A stretch of 64,000 nt of DNA from Polaribacter sp. L3A8. Its GTDB lineage: Bacteria; Bacteroidota; Bacteroidia; Flavobacteriales; Flavobacteriaceae. Below, piece after piece: positions 26,052 through 37,000 of the stretch (its first letter is position 1; every line of letters begins with the position of its first letter). The notes beneath the pieces are model-generated. The model did not search any database, was not told the DNA's origin, and saw only the letters and a list, made by a program, of their open reading frames with translations. Location of the stretch: contig NZ_CP047026.1 in assembly GCF_009796785.1 (NCBI RefSeq), positions 1,324,001-1,388,000 on the forward strand. Direction: 5' to 3'. Both the position numbers and the translations under genes were made by a program.

Positions 26052-26071
26052 AATTAAAATTATAAATTATC

Positions 26072-26122
26072 TTTATTTAAGTTACGTAAGTTCAAAAAAA
26101 GCTCTCACGTAACTTAATAAAG
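26072..26122. other. Long inverted repeat between DUF4465 and TlpA genes
   Basis: Perfect 11-bp arms TTAAGTTACGT (26078-26088) and ACGTAACTTAA (26107-26117), extended by CTTTA / TAAAG with one bulged base, around an 18-nt loop. No T run follows on either strand, so it may be an RNA structure that protects the susCD mRNA or an operator rather than a classical terminator. Confidence 0.6.
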
Positions 26123-26182
26123 ATTTTGAAACTTTTTTTTAAAATTAAAACCTTAAGTTTTGTGTTATTTTCTATGGAATTG

Positions 26183-27007
26183 TTATCTCACCAAACGAAT
26201 ACCATCCAAACAAAAATAAGGAGGAGTTAATAACTCACCCGTTACAGAATCTACATCAGATCCTTCTAAATTAAACACGAGTTTATCAACTTCACCTAAT
26301 TCGGTTAAATCCCATCTCATCCACTCTCTAACTACAAATGTTCTCGTAGGAAAAAGTGGGTCTACTCTAGAAGAGGCCAAGTAAAATTCTAGTTCACCAG
26401 TAAAAGTATCTCCATTGTAACCTTTTACAATAGCTTTTAAATAATCACCTTCCTCATTAAGTCTTTTTGCTCCACCTGTATTTAATTCCCAAACACCTAT
26501 TGCACTAGCTTTAATGTTTGGATTTTGTCTAGGAGAATCTTCTGTTCCGTAAGGATCTCCATACTGCATAGATAAGTAGTTATAACTTGTATTTGCAATT
26601 AAAACATGTTCAACTACAGAAGGGTTTTCAAACGTAATAAAGGCATCGTCATCTTTAACATGAGCTACAGCAAAGGTTTTTGTTTTATTTAAATAAGTAT
26701 GTGTATAAACACTATAAATAACAGAGTCTAAAGCCGTTTGTGTTGTAGTCCAAGTATATGAAGCGTAGTTTCTATTAGAATATGCAAACCCACTATAAGA
26801 ACCGTCTGAATTATTAACGGTGTTAAAAGTAGCCACATCGGATGTAAAGCTACTAGTAGGAATAACATGATTAAAGACACCTACACTTTCATCTAATTCA
26901 TTTAATGTAATATCATTTGGAATAGGAAGTGGATCATTGAACTTTGTTTCACATCCTAAAAGCGTAATTATTGATAAAACAAGTATATATATAAAATTAT
27001 TTTTCAT
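26183..27007 (-). CDS. DUF4465 lipoprotein
   Basis: A 274-aa protein with a lipobox (T-L-L-G-C-E-T, Cys19). The sequence fits DUF4465: S-S-F-T-S-D-V, a Y-S-G-F-A-Y-S-N-R segment, A-V-A-H-V-K, a G-E-L-E-F-Y-L-A motif, W-M-R-W-D-L-T-x-L-G-x-V and a C-terminal T-P-P-Y-F-C-L-D. The fold is a beta-sandwich expected at the cell surface. It is 38 bp downstream of susD, where surface ligand-binding lipoproteins of SusCD loci usually lie. Its ligand is unknown. Confidence 0.82.
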   Translation of the reverse strand: MKNNFIYILVLSIITLLGCETKFNDPLPIPNDITLNELDESVGVFNHVIPTSSFTSDVATFNTVNNSDGSYSGFAYSNRNYASYTWTTTQTALDSVIYSVYTHTYLNKTKTFAVAHVKDDDAFITFENPSVVEHVLIANTSYNYLSMQYGDPYGTEDSPRQNPNIKASAIGVWELNTGGAKRLNEEGDYLKAIVKGYNGDTFTGELEFYLASSRVDPLFPTRTFVVREWMRWDLTELGEVDKLVFNLEGSDVDSVTGELLTPPYFCLDGIRLVR

Positions 27008-27045
27008 TTGTTATTTTTTAATTTAATAATATTCAGTTTTAAAAT

Positions 27046-28608
27046 TTATTCCCAACCAAAATTTTGCTTACATTCTAGGTTGGCTGTAATTTCTACTTCT
27101 GGAATAGGCCAACAGCGCATAAACTCACTAATATTAGGGTTTAATTCTTCAATCCAATCACGTCCATCTTCCATTTGAAAACGCAATGTTGCAAAATATT
27201 CGCTACCGTTTTCAAACCCAAGTTCTAGAAAATATTCTTTAAATAAAATATCCATAGCTTGTTGAGAAGTTAAACCATTAGTATCCACATCTGGTAAAAA
27301 TCGAGTTTCAACTCCATCAACCATTATTGTACCTCTGTTTTGGCGCATTAGGTTAAGCGGAGCCATACTATTAACAACGTCAGCTGGATTTAATCTCATA
27401 CGTAATTCTGATTGCATTAAATACAATTCAGGAACACGTAAGTAGTAGGTTGCCCATTTCTGATTAGGAAATTCATACCTGTCTTTTCTACATAATTTTT
27501 CTACACACCAATAAGCACCTCTTGTTCCATAATCACTCCACCCCATAAATACTTCTTTACGGTATTTATTAAAATCTTCATCCATCATATTTAAGGCTAA
27601 GGTTTTAAGCCCTCCAGTTAGTGTTGTAGAAGTATACCTTGTACCATCTCCTAGTAAATAATAGGTAAAACCAGAAACAGGGCTATATCTTTTTCCATCA
27701 TCTTCTAAATAACTAACAAATATATTTTCTGATGAATCCCAAGAGTTTTCATACAATGCACCCATTAAGCTTTTATTGTCTTCAAAACTAGTAATGTTAT
27801 ATGTATCTCCTGTAGAAGATTCTAATACTTCAGGAAAAACCCCAGCACTGGTCTCCATATGCACATTTGCCGGTAAGTTTAATAAAACATCATCAACCAA
27901 AGTTAGAGCAGATTGGTAATCTCCATCTCTACCACGATATAGAAAAAGTTTTGCTTTTAAAGATTTTGCTAAAATTTGAGACATATGAAATTGATCTGTA
28001 AAAGCAGGAAGATGTTCAATTGCAAAATCAATATCTTCAAAAAGTTTTGCATAGCTTTCTCCAACAGTTAACCTTGCTTGTTGTTCATTATCAATAGAAG
28101 ACACTTCTCCTTTATACAATAAACCATAGATACTATCATCATCATCCCAATACCTGTTATATGACCAAAATATTTGAGTATGCATCCAAGCCCTTAACAA
28201 ACGTGCTTCTGCAATTAAAGCATTTTTAGCCTCTATAGAAGGGTATTTTTCATCTTCTAATTGGTTTAACGCAAAAATGGCAATATTGGTACTATTTAAA
28301 ACCTTATAAAGATTAATCCAAATATTTTTTTGACTATATCCGTCTGGATCAAAAGTACCAGCTGCATTAGCAGCATAATATTGATGAAAACCACCATTAG
28401 AGGTTAATGAGGGATACAGCTCACTAGCCACCCATCTATGTTGCATCGTTTTATAAATACCACTAACAATGGCTTGTGCATTTGTATAATTGGTAACGGC
28501 TGCATCATAAGTATAATCATATTTAGGTTCTACATCTAAATATTTTTCACAAGATTGAAAAGAGACTATACATAAAAAAGTAAGTAAAGAATATAATATT
28601 TTTTTCAT
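27046..28608 (-). CDS. RagB/SusD-family outer-membrane lipoprotein (second pair)
   Basis: A 520-aa surface lipoprotein with lipobox F-Q-S-C-E-K (Cys20). It has SusD features: an N-terminal S-E-L-Y-P region, A-E-A-R-L-L-R-A-W near residue 130 and the C-terminal M-R-C-W-P-I-P-x-x-E segment. SusD proteins cap the SusC barrel and bind substrate. It lies 7 bp after its SusC partner and precedes DUF4465. Confidence 0.93.
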   Translation of the reverse strand: MKKILYSLLTFLCIVSFQSCEKYLDVEPKYDYTYDAAVTNYTNAQAIVSGIYKTMQHRWVASELYPSLTSNGGFHQYYAANAAGTFDPDGYSQKNIWINLYKVLNSTNIAIFALNQLEDEKYPSIEAKNALIAEARLLRAWMHTQIFWSYNRYWDDDDSIYGLLYKGEVSSIDNEQQARLTVGESYAKLFEDIDFAIEHLPAFTDQFHMSQILAKSLKAKLFLYRGRDGDYQSALTLVDDVLLNLPANVHMETSAGVFPEVLESSTGDTYNITSFEDNKSLMGALYENSWDSSENIFVSYLEDDGKRYSPVSGFTYYLLGDGTRYTSTTLTGGLKTLALNMMDEDFNKYRKEVFMGWSDYGTRGAYWCVEKLCRKDRYEFPNQKWATYYLRVPELYLMQSELRMRLNPADVVNSMAPLNLMRQNRGTIMVDGVETRFLPDVDTNGLTSQQAMDILFKEYFLELGFENGSEYFATLRFQMEDGRDWIEELNPNISEFMRCWPIPEVEITANLECKQNFGWE

Positions 28609-28615
28609 CTTTTTT

Positions 28616-31600
28616 TTATTTAAAAGTTAATTTCATATTAAAATTGTATGCTCTTGCAGGAGGATAAATACCTCTGTCTATTCCCATCCCAAAAAATGAG
28701 CCATTCCACTCAGAATCCCAATTTCCTTGAGGATCCATACCTGGGTATTTAGTTATCGTAAACACATTTGTAGCTTGTAAAGAAAATACCAATTTAGAAA
28801 TCATACCTTTTTTAAGAAAATCTTTAGGTACATTATAATTTACAGATAAATTATTTAGTTTTATATAAGAAGCATCAAATATGTAGTTTTCATTAAATTG
28901 ATAGTTATAGTTTACTGGATTACTTGGAAATTGAGAATACGGATCTCCTGTATAAGAATACCCATTTTCTATAATAGCAAATTTGTTATCCCAATGATTA
29001 GAATTAATTAAACTTTGCATAGCATACCAATATTTCTTATTTCCATAAGAATAGGTAAATTGGCTATTTAAACTAAATGCCTTATATCTAAATTGCATAC
29101 TAAACCCACCAAAAGCAACAGGATTAAAAGTGCTATTAAGTTTTACACGGTCTTCTATATCAATTTTACCATCTCCATTTTGATCTATCGGATACAAACC
29201 TCCAGGTACATCTCCGGTATGAAGATATTTATTATTAGAGTATCCTGTGGTTGCTCTTTCCCTTAAAGCAATTATTTCTTCTGCTGTAGCAAACCAACGA
29301 CCAGCTGTTTGAAAACCATACCAATTACCTAAAGACTCTCCTGGTGTAGCTGTAATTGCCTGACTTGTAGCACCCCAACCAGTAGGGAAATTTAAAGATT
29401 CTAGTACACCATCTAGTTTATTAAGTTTACCCCAATTTCTTGCAATGTTTGCACTAACTTTTAAAGAGATATCATCTTTACGAATAATATTGTATGTTAA
29501 ATCAAATTCTAACCCATTATTAGTAATGGAAGCAACATTATATGGCGTAGTAGCGTAGCCAGAAGAAGGCGCTAACCTTTTGGTGAAAATCATATTATCA
29601 ATGGTTCTTTCATAATAACCTAGTGTACCGCTTAGCTTATTATTTAATAATGCAAAATCTAACCCAATATCTAATTGTTTGGTTTCTTCCCATTGCAGGT
29701 TAGAGTTACCAATATTACTACCAGGAACTAAGGCTCCTTCTTCAAAAGAGTTCGTTGCTTGTAGTAATTTTCTCCATCCGTAGGCACTTACGTTTTGCGA
29801 ACCAGATTTACCTAAAGAGGTTCTTAATTTTAAGTATGGAATGGTTTTTTGAAGAGATTTCATAAAAGGCTCTTCACTTATTAACCAAGCAATTCCTCCA
29901 GAAGGAAAATACCCCCAACTATTTCCGTCTCCAAATCTAGAAGAACCATCGGCACGTAAAGTAAAAGTTGCTAAATAACGTTTTTTAAAATCATACCTTA
30001 TACGACCTAAAGCAGATACTATGTGTGTTTCTGAAAAAGATTCTGTAGGACGGTTAAAATTAGTCCCATAATTTAAACTAATTAATTTTTCTTCATCAAA
30101 ATAATCATAAGCAGAGCCAGTTAATCTATCGCTTTTTGATTGTTCCATTGAATATACACCTGTAAAATCAATTTTATGATCATTAATTTCTTCAAAATAA
30201 GTAACCATGTTTTCCCACACCATAGTATTACCATTACCTTTAGAAAGGGATCTATAAGCACCTCTATTAGATGCATATGAAGTACCTGAATGATTAAACG
30301 TATTATAAGTACTATTACTAAGACTAATATTAGCACTTGTTTTAAGCGTTAAATTTGATAGTGGTTTATAGATAAAAGAATTATTTATTCTCATATTATT
30401 TGACACGCCTTTGTTAGTATTATTTATACTAACTAATGGATTTTCTTTAAAATAACTATCCGGATTATAAAAAGTACCATCTTCATTATATGCTGGTAAA
30501 TCTGGTCTAAATGATGTAATCTTTTCTAGCACCCCATTTTTTCCTTGACTTTCTCGAGATGTTGCACTCATATTTAAACGGTAAGTAAACTTATCAGAAA
30601 CATCGGTATCTAAATTAAGGGTTAGTCCATAATTTTTAGAATAAGAATTAACTACAACACCATCATTTTTTCCATAAGTTAATGATGCTCGGTACCTAGT
30701 AGCCTCTGAACCCCCACTTACTGCCAAATTATATCTTTGACTTGTTGATTGTTGAACTATTTCATCCCACCAGTTTGTATCTCCATCACCAAAAGCATCT
30801 GGTAATACAGTTAACATATCTCTATTATACTGGGTTGAAGTATTTAAGGCTAAAAATGCATCATAATCAAAAATCATTTTAGCATTAGTACTCCAGCTAC
30901 TAGAGTTTAAAATTTCATCAGCTGTTTTACTTATTATATGATCTTTGTACTCCTCGCTATTAAACAAGCGATATTTTCCACTATTAGGTGTTATAATAGA
31001 AGTTGTTATAGAAAGATCTATTTGAGGCTTAGAACCTTTTTTACCTCTTTTAGTTGTAACAAGCACAACCCCATTTGCTGCACGCGAACCATAAATTGCT
31101 GCAGATGCAGCATCTTTTAAAATGTTTATACTTTCTACATCATCTAAGTTTAGATTATATAGTGTATTACTAATATCACCACTTGTTCCTGCTCCATATT
31201 CTGGAACTCCGTCAATTACCCATAATGGTTGGCTATCACCAGATAATGATGAAGACCCTCTAATAATTACACTTATAGGAGAATCTGGAGCAGAGGATTG
31301 TACCATTACATTTACACCAGCAGCACGACCTTGAATAACACTCTGAACCGTATTTTGTACAGGAGCAGAACTAAGTTCTTTAGCGCTTATATAGTTAATG
31401 GCTCCTGTAGCTTCCTTTATTTTTGTTGTTCCATATCCAATTACCACAACCTCATCTAAAGATGATACGTCCTCAATTAAACGAACTTTTAATTTCGTTT
31501 TATCTATGACAACTTCTTTTGTTTCATAACCAACATAAGAGAATTTTAAAACATCTCCAATATTAGCTTTTATTTCAAAATTACCATTAAAATCTGTAGC

Positions 31601-32074
31601 AACTCCTATGTTTGTTTTTTTAAGAAGAACCGTTACACCTGGTAGAGGTGTTTTATATGAATCGGAAACATTTCCTGTGATAATTTGTTGTGTTTTAACT
31701 GAAATCGGTTTTTCTTCAATAACAATAGTAGATTTATTAATCAGCTTAAAATTTAAACCTGCAAATAATAAGCTTTTATCTAATAAATCATTGGCTTTAA
31801 TATTTCCTTTATTTAAGGTTACATCTGGAAAATCTTTAAACAGATCTACTTTATAAATAAAAGTATAATCAGTTTGCTCCATGATGATATCAAAAACTTC
31901 ATCAACAGTAACAGTTTGATTCTTATCTATTTTAATTTTGGCGTTTTGAGACAAAACGTTATTTGGCGTGAAACTGAAAACCGTAGCACAAAATAATAGA
32001 ATGAAGGTTTTCATAATAATTAGCAATAGTTTTCTTCTTAATAAAAAAAGAATATTAGTTAATTTAATTTCCAT
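28616..32074 (-). CDS. SusC/RagA TonB-dependent transporter with STN domain (second pair)
   Basis: A 1152-aa outer-membrane importer. After the signal region come an STN signalling domain (about residues 45-125), a carboxypeptidase-regulatory-like domain (about 130-205), a TonB box-like V-V-I-G-Y-G-T, the plug with D-A-A-S-A-A-I-Y-G-S-R-A-A-N-G and the 22-strand barrel. The STN domain indicates signalling through FecR to the ECF sigma factor. The first 80 residues are nearly identical to the SusC at 34008, so they are recent paralogues at this end; the barrels diverge strongly. Confidence 0.94.
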   Translation of the reverse strand: MEIKLTNILFLLRRKLLLIIMKTFILLFCATVFSFTPNNVLSQNAKIKIDKNQTVTVDEVFDIIMEQTDYTFIYKVDLFKDFPDVTLNKGNIKANDLLDKSLLFAGLNFKLINKSTIVIEEKPISVKTQQIITGNVSDSYKTPLPGVTVLLKKTNIGVATDFNGNFEIKANIGDVLKFSYVGYETKEVVIDKTKLKVRLIEDVSSLDEVVVIGYGTTKIKEATGAINYISAKELSSAPVQNTVQSVIQGRAAGVNVMVQSSAPDSPISVIIRGSSSLSGDSQPLWVIDGVPEYGAGTSGDISNTLYNLNLDDVESINILKDAASAAIYGSRAANGVVLVTTKRGKKGSKPQIDLSITTSIITPNSGKYRLFNSEEYKDHIISKTADEILNSSSWSTNAKMIFDYDAFLALNTSTQYNRDMLTVLPDAFGDGDTNWWDEIVQQSTSQRYNLAVSGGSEATRYRASLTYGKNDGVVVNSYSKNYGLTLNLDTDVSDKFTYRLNMSATSRESQGKNGVLEKITSFRPDLPAYNEDGTFYNPDSYFKENPLVSINNTNKGVSNNMRINNSFIYKPLSNLTLKTSANISLSNSTYNTFNHSGTSYASNRGAYRSLSKGNGNTMVWENMVTYFEEINDHKIDFTGVYSMEQSKSDRLTGSAYDYFDEEKLISLNYGTNFNRPTESFSETHIVSALGRIRYDFKKRYLATFTLRADGSSRFGDGNSWGYFPSGGIAWLISEEPFMKSLQKTIPYLKLRTSLGKSGSQNVSAYGWRKLLQATNSFEEGALVPGSNIGNSNLQWEETKQLDIGLDFALLNNKLSGTLGYYERTIDNMIFTKRLAPSSGYATTPYNVASITNNGLEFDLTYNIIRKDDISLKVSANIARNWGKLNKLDGVLESLNFPTGWGATSQAITATPGESLGNWYGFQTAGRWFATAEEIIALRERATTGYSNNKYLHTGDVPGGLYPIDQNGDGKIDIEDRVKLNSTFNPVAFGGFSMQFRYKAFSLNSQFTYSYGNKKYWYAMQSLINSNHWDNKFAIIENGYSYTGDPYSQFPSNPVNYNYQFNENYIFDASYIKLNNLSVNYNVPKDFLKKGMISKLVFSLQATNVFTITKYPGMDPQGNWDSEWNGSFFGMGIDRGIYPPARAYNFNMKLTFK

Positions 32075-32177
32075 AAATTTGTACGTTTTTAGTTAGTTAA
32101 TCTTTTTGGTTTAATTAATTAATAATTACAAAAGGGGATAAAGTTTTTTCTTTGAACGGTCTAATACTTTGTTCCCT
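32075..32177 (-). promoter_or_regulatory. Duplicated susC upstream region, copy 2
   Basis: About 100 bp between susC and the fecR relic, nearly identical to 37368-37470 upstream of the other susC. Shared blocks include a CGTTTTTAGTTA segment, TTAATTAATTAATAATTACA and TTTGAACGGTCTAATACTTTG. Conservation of non-coding sequence between divergent paralogues suggests a promoter or leader. Confidence 0.6.
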
Positions 32178-32416
32178 TTACTTTTTTAAAATCGGTGTAT
32201 TTTTTTTATTTCATAGGCATTTATATATTTTGGTTTTTTTAATTAATAAAAGTATATTCTTAAGGTTTTGACTTTTACTTATCACTCCTTAAAATTTATT
32301 TTTTTTTGAGTTATCATCTTCAAAAAACAACATCATAGCATCTAGAAAAGATGTTTATTATTTCTTTTAGAGTTCTGTTTTTAAAACCAAACAAACTACG
32401 TTTCTAAACTACTTTA
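32178..32416 (-). pseudogene. Decayed 3-prime fragment of fecR
   Basis: This stretch aligns with the last 240 bp of the intact fecR at 37471. Read on the minus strand it gives interrupted FecR-like sequence (F-K-N-R-T-L-K-E-I-I, S-R-C-Y-D-V, K-Y-I-N-A-Y-E-I-K-K) with several stops. It lies directly upstream of the second susC, exactly where the intact fecR lies relative to the first. Confidence 0.8.
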
Positions 32417-32646
32417 AATAATTATCTATTTATAAAGCAGTCAATTGGTTAAAAGAAAAAAATAGAAACCTTACTTAAAACAGCTATTGTTTCTTTTTAC
32501 TTATCCCATTAGTTATGTATAAAACATTAACTAAAATTACACACACCATTTGTACATGCCTTTGTTTTAGGATACAATTTTTAAGTTTTAAGTTAAACAG
32601 GTATTTTTGCGTACCTATTTAACTTAAAAACTATTTTGAATAAACT
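32417..32646. other. Gene-free remainder between the two SusCD units
   Basis: About 230 bp of AT-rich sequence past the recognisable fecR relic. I see no open frame or terminator that I can support; it may be more of the decayed fecR. Confidence 0.3.
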
Positions 32647-33996
32647 TTAATATCCTGGGTTCTGCTCTACAACGTTATTACTAGTAGTAACCGAATTAAA
32701 AGGGATAGGCAGTATATATTGGTTTTTACTAGTTACTAGAGGTTTTATGGTAGAAATATCAAAACCATCAAGATCTGCATACCTTACAAGATCAAACCAA
32801 GGTTCTTGCTCTTCTGCTACTAATTCTAAAAATTTCTCAACACGTATCGCTTCAATCAATTCCTCTCTTGTGCTTGCTGTAGTATTAAGCAAACCTGCTC
32901 TATTTCTTACAGTATTAACAGCAGCAGCCACATCTATTAGACTTCCGTTAGATCTTGCCAAAGCTTCTGCATAGATAAGATATACTTCTGGCAGTCTTAA
33001 ATAATAATTAGTGGCACCATCAAAGAAAAAAGGCGCTTTACCATTTAAATACCCTCTAGTTGGGTGCTCGAAATTAACAATATCTAATCTGGTATCTCCT
33101 TGAGAAGTAGCAAAATTTACATAATATTCTGATAAACTTAGGTACAACCACCAACCTACGCTGGTACCATTATATTCCGTATCGCTATGAATGTTTGAAA
33201 ATAAAACTTCACTAGAATTAAATTCGTTCTCAAAAACCTCTGCAAAGGTATTTTCTAATGTAAAACCACTATTCAGTATAACATCGTTAGCCAAAGTAGC
33301 AGCCTCAGAAAATTTCCCCATATATAATAACACTCTAGATTTTAGTCCTTTTGCTGCAAATTTATTAGCATGATAACTAACGTTAGAAGCTGGTAAATTT
33401 TCTATAGCATAATCTAAATCACTTAAAATAAAATCATAAGATGCCTGCACGCTACTTCTTGGTAAAACCTCTAATGTAGACGCTTGTTTTTCTCTTAAAA
33501 CAATACCATAAGGAGACTCTAAATCCCAAAATTGCCCAAACCTTCTTAAAAGATAAAGACTCATTACACTTCTTAAAAATCTAGCCTCTGCAACAATATG
33601 ATTTTTTTTACCTGGTTCAAATAAGTTATCCTCTAGTTCTGGCACTATATTAATAACGTAATTTGCTCTGTTAATTAGATTATAGTAAGATGAATATACC
33701 AGTGCAATTGTTCCATTCTCTGAATCAACATTATTGGTTGAATACCCATTAGAAGATCCTTTAGGATCTGTATCTATATAAAAGGGATATATATTAATAC
33801 CTGTTACGGCTAAATTACCATCATTTAAGGTACTGTAAGTACCTGCTAACGCTAACTCAGCTCCTATTTGGTCTGTAATTGCTGTTTCTTCTGTTAATAC
33901 ATCTTGCGCCTCAATATCTGTAACATTAACTAGCTCACAAGAATAAATAGAAAAAGTTAATATAAATACTATGATGATATTCTGATAATTTTTCAT
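32647..33996 (-). CDS. RagB/SusD-family outer-membrane lipoprotein (first pair)
   Basis: A 449-aa lipoprotein with lipobox I-Y-S-C-E-L (Cys20). SusD motifs include A-E-A-R-F-L-R-S near residue 135, the TPR-like helices A-A-K-G-L-K-S-R-V-L-L-Y-M-G-K near 210, L-R-L-P-E-V-Y-L-I-Y-A-E-A and the ending Y-I-L-P-I-P. It lies 11 bp after its SusC partner. It is shorter than the second-pair SusD and clearly diverged from it, so the two pairs probably bind different ligands. Confidence 0.93.
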   Translation of the reverse strand: MKNYQNIIIVFILTFSIYSCELVNVTDIEAQDVLTEETAITDQIGAELALAGTYSTLNDGNLAVTGINIYPFYIDTDPKGSSNGYSTNNVDSENGTIALVYSSYYNLINRANYVINIVPELEDNLFEPGKKNHIVAEARFLRSVMSLYLLRRFGQFWDLESPYGIVLREKQASTLEVLPRSSVQASYDFILSDLDYAIENLPASNVSYHANKFAAKGLKSRVLLYMGKFSEAATLANDVILNSGFTLENTFAEVFENEFNSSEVLFSNIHSDTEYNGTSVGWWLYLSLSEYYVNFATSQGDTRLDIVNFEHPTRGYLNGKAPFFFDGATNYYLRLPEVYLIYAEALARSNGSLIDVAAAVNTVRNRAGLLNTTASTREELIEAIRVEKFLELVAEEQEPWFDLVRYADLDGFDISTIKPLVTSKNQYILPIPFNSVTTSNNVVEQNPGY

Positions 33997-34007
33997 GTGA
34001 TTTTTTT

Positions 34008-37000
34008 TTAAAGTTGTACGTTAATTCCAAAAACAAAACTTTTAGACAAAGGATATTCATCAGCATCAGTATAATTAAAGAAACTTTGTCTACCATCATC
34101 TCTACTTGTTTCTGGATCTAACCCTGGGTATTTAGTAAATGTTAATAAATTACTTAATGACATGTATATGTTAATATTATTAGCGTTTATCTTTTTAATT
34201 ATGCCCTTTGGCAAGGTGTAACCTAATCTAACATTTTTTAAACGGACAAAGGATGCATCATGTACAAATGCGTCTGACCTTCTATCGTTATTATTTGGAT
34301 CATTTAATACTAATCTTGGTCTTGTACCATCTGTATTTGTTGGAGACCAAGCATCTTGAACATTATCTTTAATAACATTTCTAATATCTTTTAAAACACC
34401 TGCAGCCTCCCAAACTTTTGAGTTTCCGTAAGAGTATTGCCATAGTGTGGATAGACTAAAACTTTTATATTGAAAAGTTGTTGTAAGCCCTCCAAAAAAA
34501 TCTGGTTGAATAGATCCTAATACTTCTGTATCTGTACTAGTTATAACGCCATCTTCATTAAGATCTTTAAATATGTAATCTCCAGGAGCGGTTCCGGAGG
34601 ATTGATACCTGCCAGTAGGTGAAGCGTTATTAAGAGTAGTTATTTCTTCTTGAGTTTGAAAAATACCTTCTACTCTATAACCTCTAATTGTTCCTAAGGG
34701 TTGACCTTCTTCAACTAAAGAAGTTCCTCCTGTAGAAAAAGGAAAACCACCTTCTAAATCGATAATTTTGTTCTGTATAGATGTAAAATTAAAACTGGTG
34801 TTAAAAGTAAAATCTTGTGTTCTAATAATATCTGCATCTATCTGAAACTCAATACCCTTATTATCCATAATACCTACATTGGCACTTTGGCTATTATAAC
34901 CTAATTCTAACTGAACGGGTCTATTCATTAATAAATCCTCTACTCTTTTAGTAAAATACCCAACTGTTCCATTTAAGCGAGCATCAAAAAAACTAAAATC
35001 AATTGCTACATCTAATTGTTTTGTTTTTTGCCATCTAATATCAGGATTAGGCAAACCAAGAGGAGCAATACCATTTAAGCCATCATAACTATATCCTGCT
35101 CCAAAAAAAGTATCATACAAAAAATCAGAAACATTTGCTAAACCTGTTAACCCATAACTAGTTCTTAATTTTAAATTATCAACCCAGGTTATGCTTTTCA
35201 TAAAAGATTCATTACTAATATTCCACGCTAAAGCTCCTGAAGGGAATTTTCCCCATCTATTATTAGGCCCAAATTTAGAAGACTCGTCTGCTCTAAATGT
35301 AAAAGTTGCATAATAGCGACTATCAAAATTATAATTGAGTCGTGTAAAATATGACACCAAACCACTAGAAGCATTTCCTCCACCGGCACTAGTAATATCA
35401 TTTGCTGAACCTATGTTATTAATTTGTTCATAATTAGCAAATCCCTCAACACCAATATTAGAGTAGTGATCCTCTGTTTTGTAAAAAGAAGCACCTACAA
35501 GTGCATTAATAGCATGTTTATCATTAAAAAGTTTCTTATAAGTCAGTGTATTATCAAACGTAGTGTTAAATGTACGTCCATTTCGTTCAGATCGAGTTGC
35601 CTCATCATTGCCCGATGCCGTTGGTGGGTTAAAGAAATTGCTTTCTGTTAAATATAAACTCGCATTAAGCTGTGTTCTAAAAGTTAGTTCTGGTATAAAG
35701 TCTACTTCGGCAAATATATTACCCAACAAGCTATTAGAATGTCTTTTGCTATCTTTACCAGAAGTAGCTACTGGATTAGGATCTCCATTATAATTATTAA
35801 AACTGCCATTGTCTTGGTAGATGCTATAATCTGGTCTATACCTAATAGCATCTTGTATAGCAAACAATCCAGAACTGCCGTAATTAAGTGAATTAGTAAA
35901 ATTTAAATTGGTACCTACTTTAAAATTTTTAGTAAAGTTAGTTTCAATATTGGTTCGAATATTATAGCGTTTAAATCCGGTTTTATCAATAATTCCTTCC
36001 TGATCAGATAAATTAATATTAAAAGAATAGATACTTTTTTCACTTCCTCCAGAAATACCTAAACCAAAATTTTTAGTCATCGCAGAACGGGTTATTTGCT
36101 TTTGCCAATTAGTGTTTCCGTTTTGAAAAAAATTAGGATCATTTAAAATACTTGTTTTTAAAGAGTTATTCCCAGAAAAATTTTGAGCTGCAATTGTTAA
36201 ATTAGATTTGTATTCATCTGCACTTAATACATCATACAACTCCAAAGGTTTATCTATTGTTAGTGAAGAATTTATAGAAATAGTTGGTTTTTGATTTTTA
36301 CGACCTCTTTTAGTAGTTACAATAACTACTCCATTGGCAGCTCTAGAACCATAAATTGCTGCAGAAGATGCATCTTTTAAAATATCGATACTTTGGATGT
36401 CATCTGGATCAATAGATGCTAATGGATTTCCTCTACTTCCAATCCCAGCATCAAACGAATAACCACTTACATAGTTAGGATGCGTATCAATAGGGATACC
36501 ATCGATTACGTATAATGGTTGATTATATCCTAAAACAGAAGAAACACCACGTATGTTTATAACAATGCCCTCTCCTGGACGACCTGTTGTTTGCTTAACA
36601 AATACACCTGGTGCTTTGGCTGCAATAGCTTGCTCAAAAGTAGTTGGTGTTATATTTGCAATTTCTGAACTAGAGATTGATGATACCGAACCTGTAACAT
36701 CCTTTTTACGAACCGATCCATAACCAACAACCACAACTTCTTCTAATGATTCATCATCTGGTTTTAATACAATGTTAATAGGTGCATCTTTAGATGTTAC
36801 TTCTACTTCTTTATTTTTTTTTCCTAAATATTGAAATACTAAAACATCGCCAATATTTGCTGCAATTTTATAATTTCCATCAATATCAGTAGTTGTTCCT
36901 CTTTTGTTTCTCTTTATTAAAATAGTAACTCCTGGTAAAGGACCTCCGTTTTCTTCAGTAACCTGACCTTTAATAGGTTCTTGAACTATAGATTTACTAG

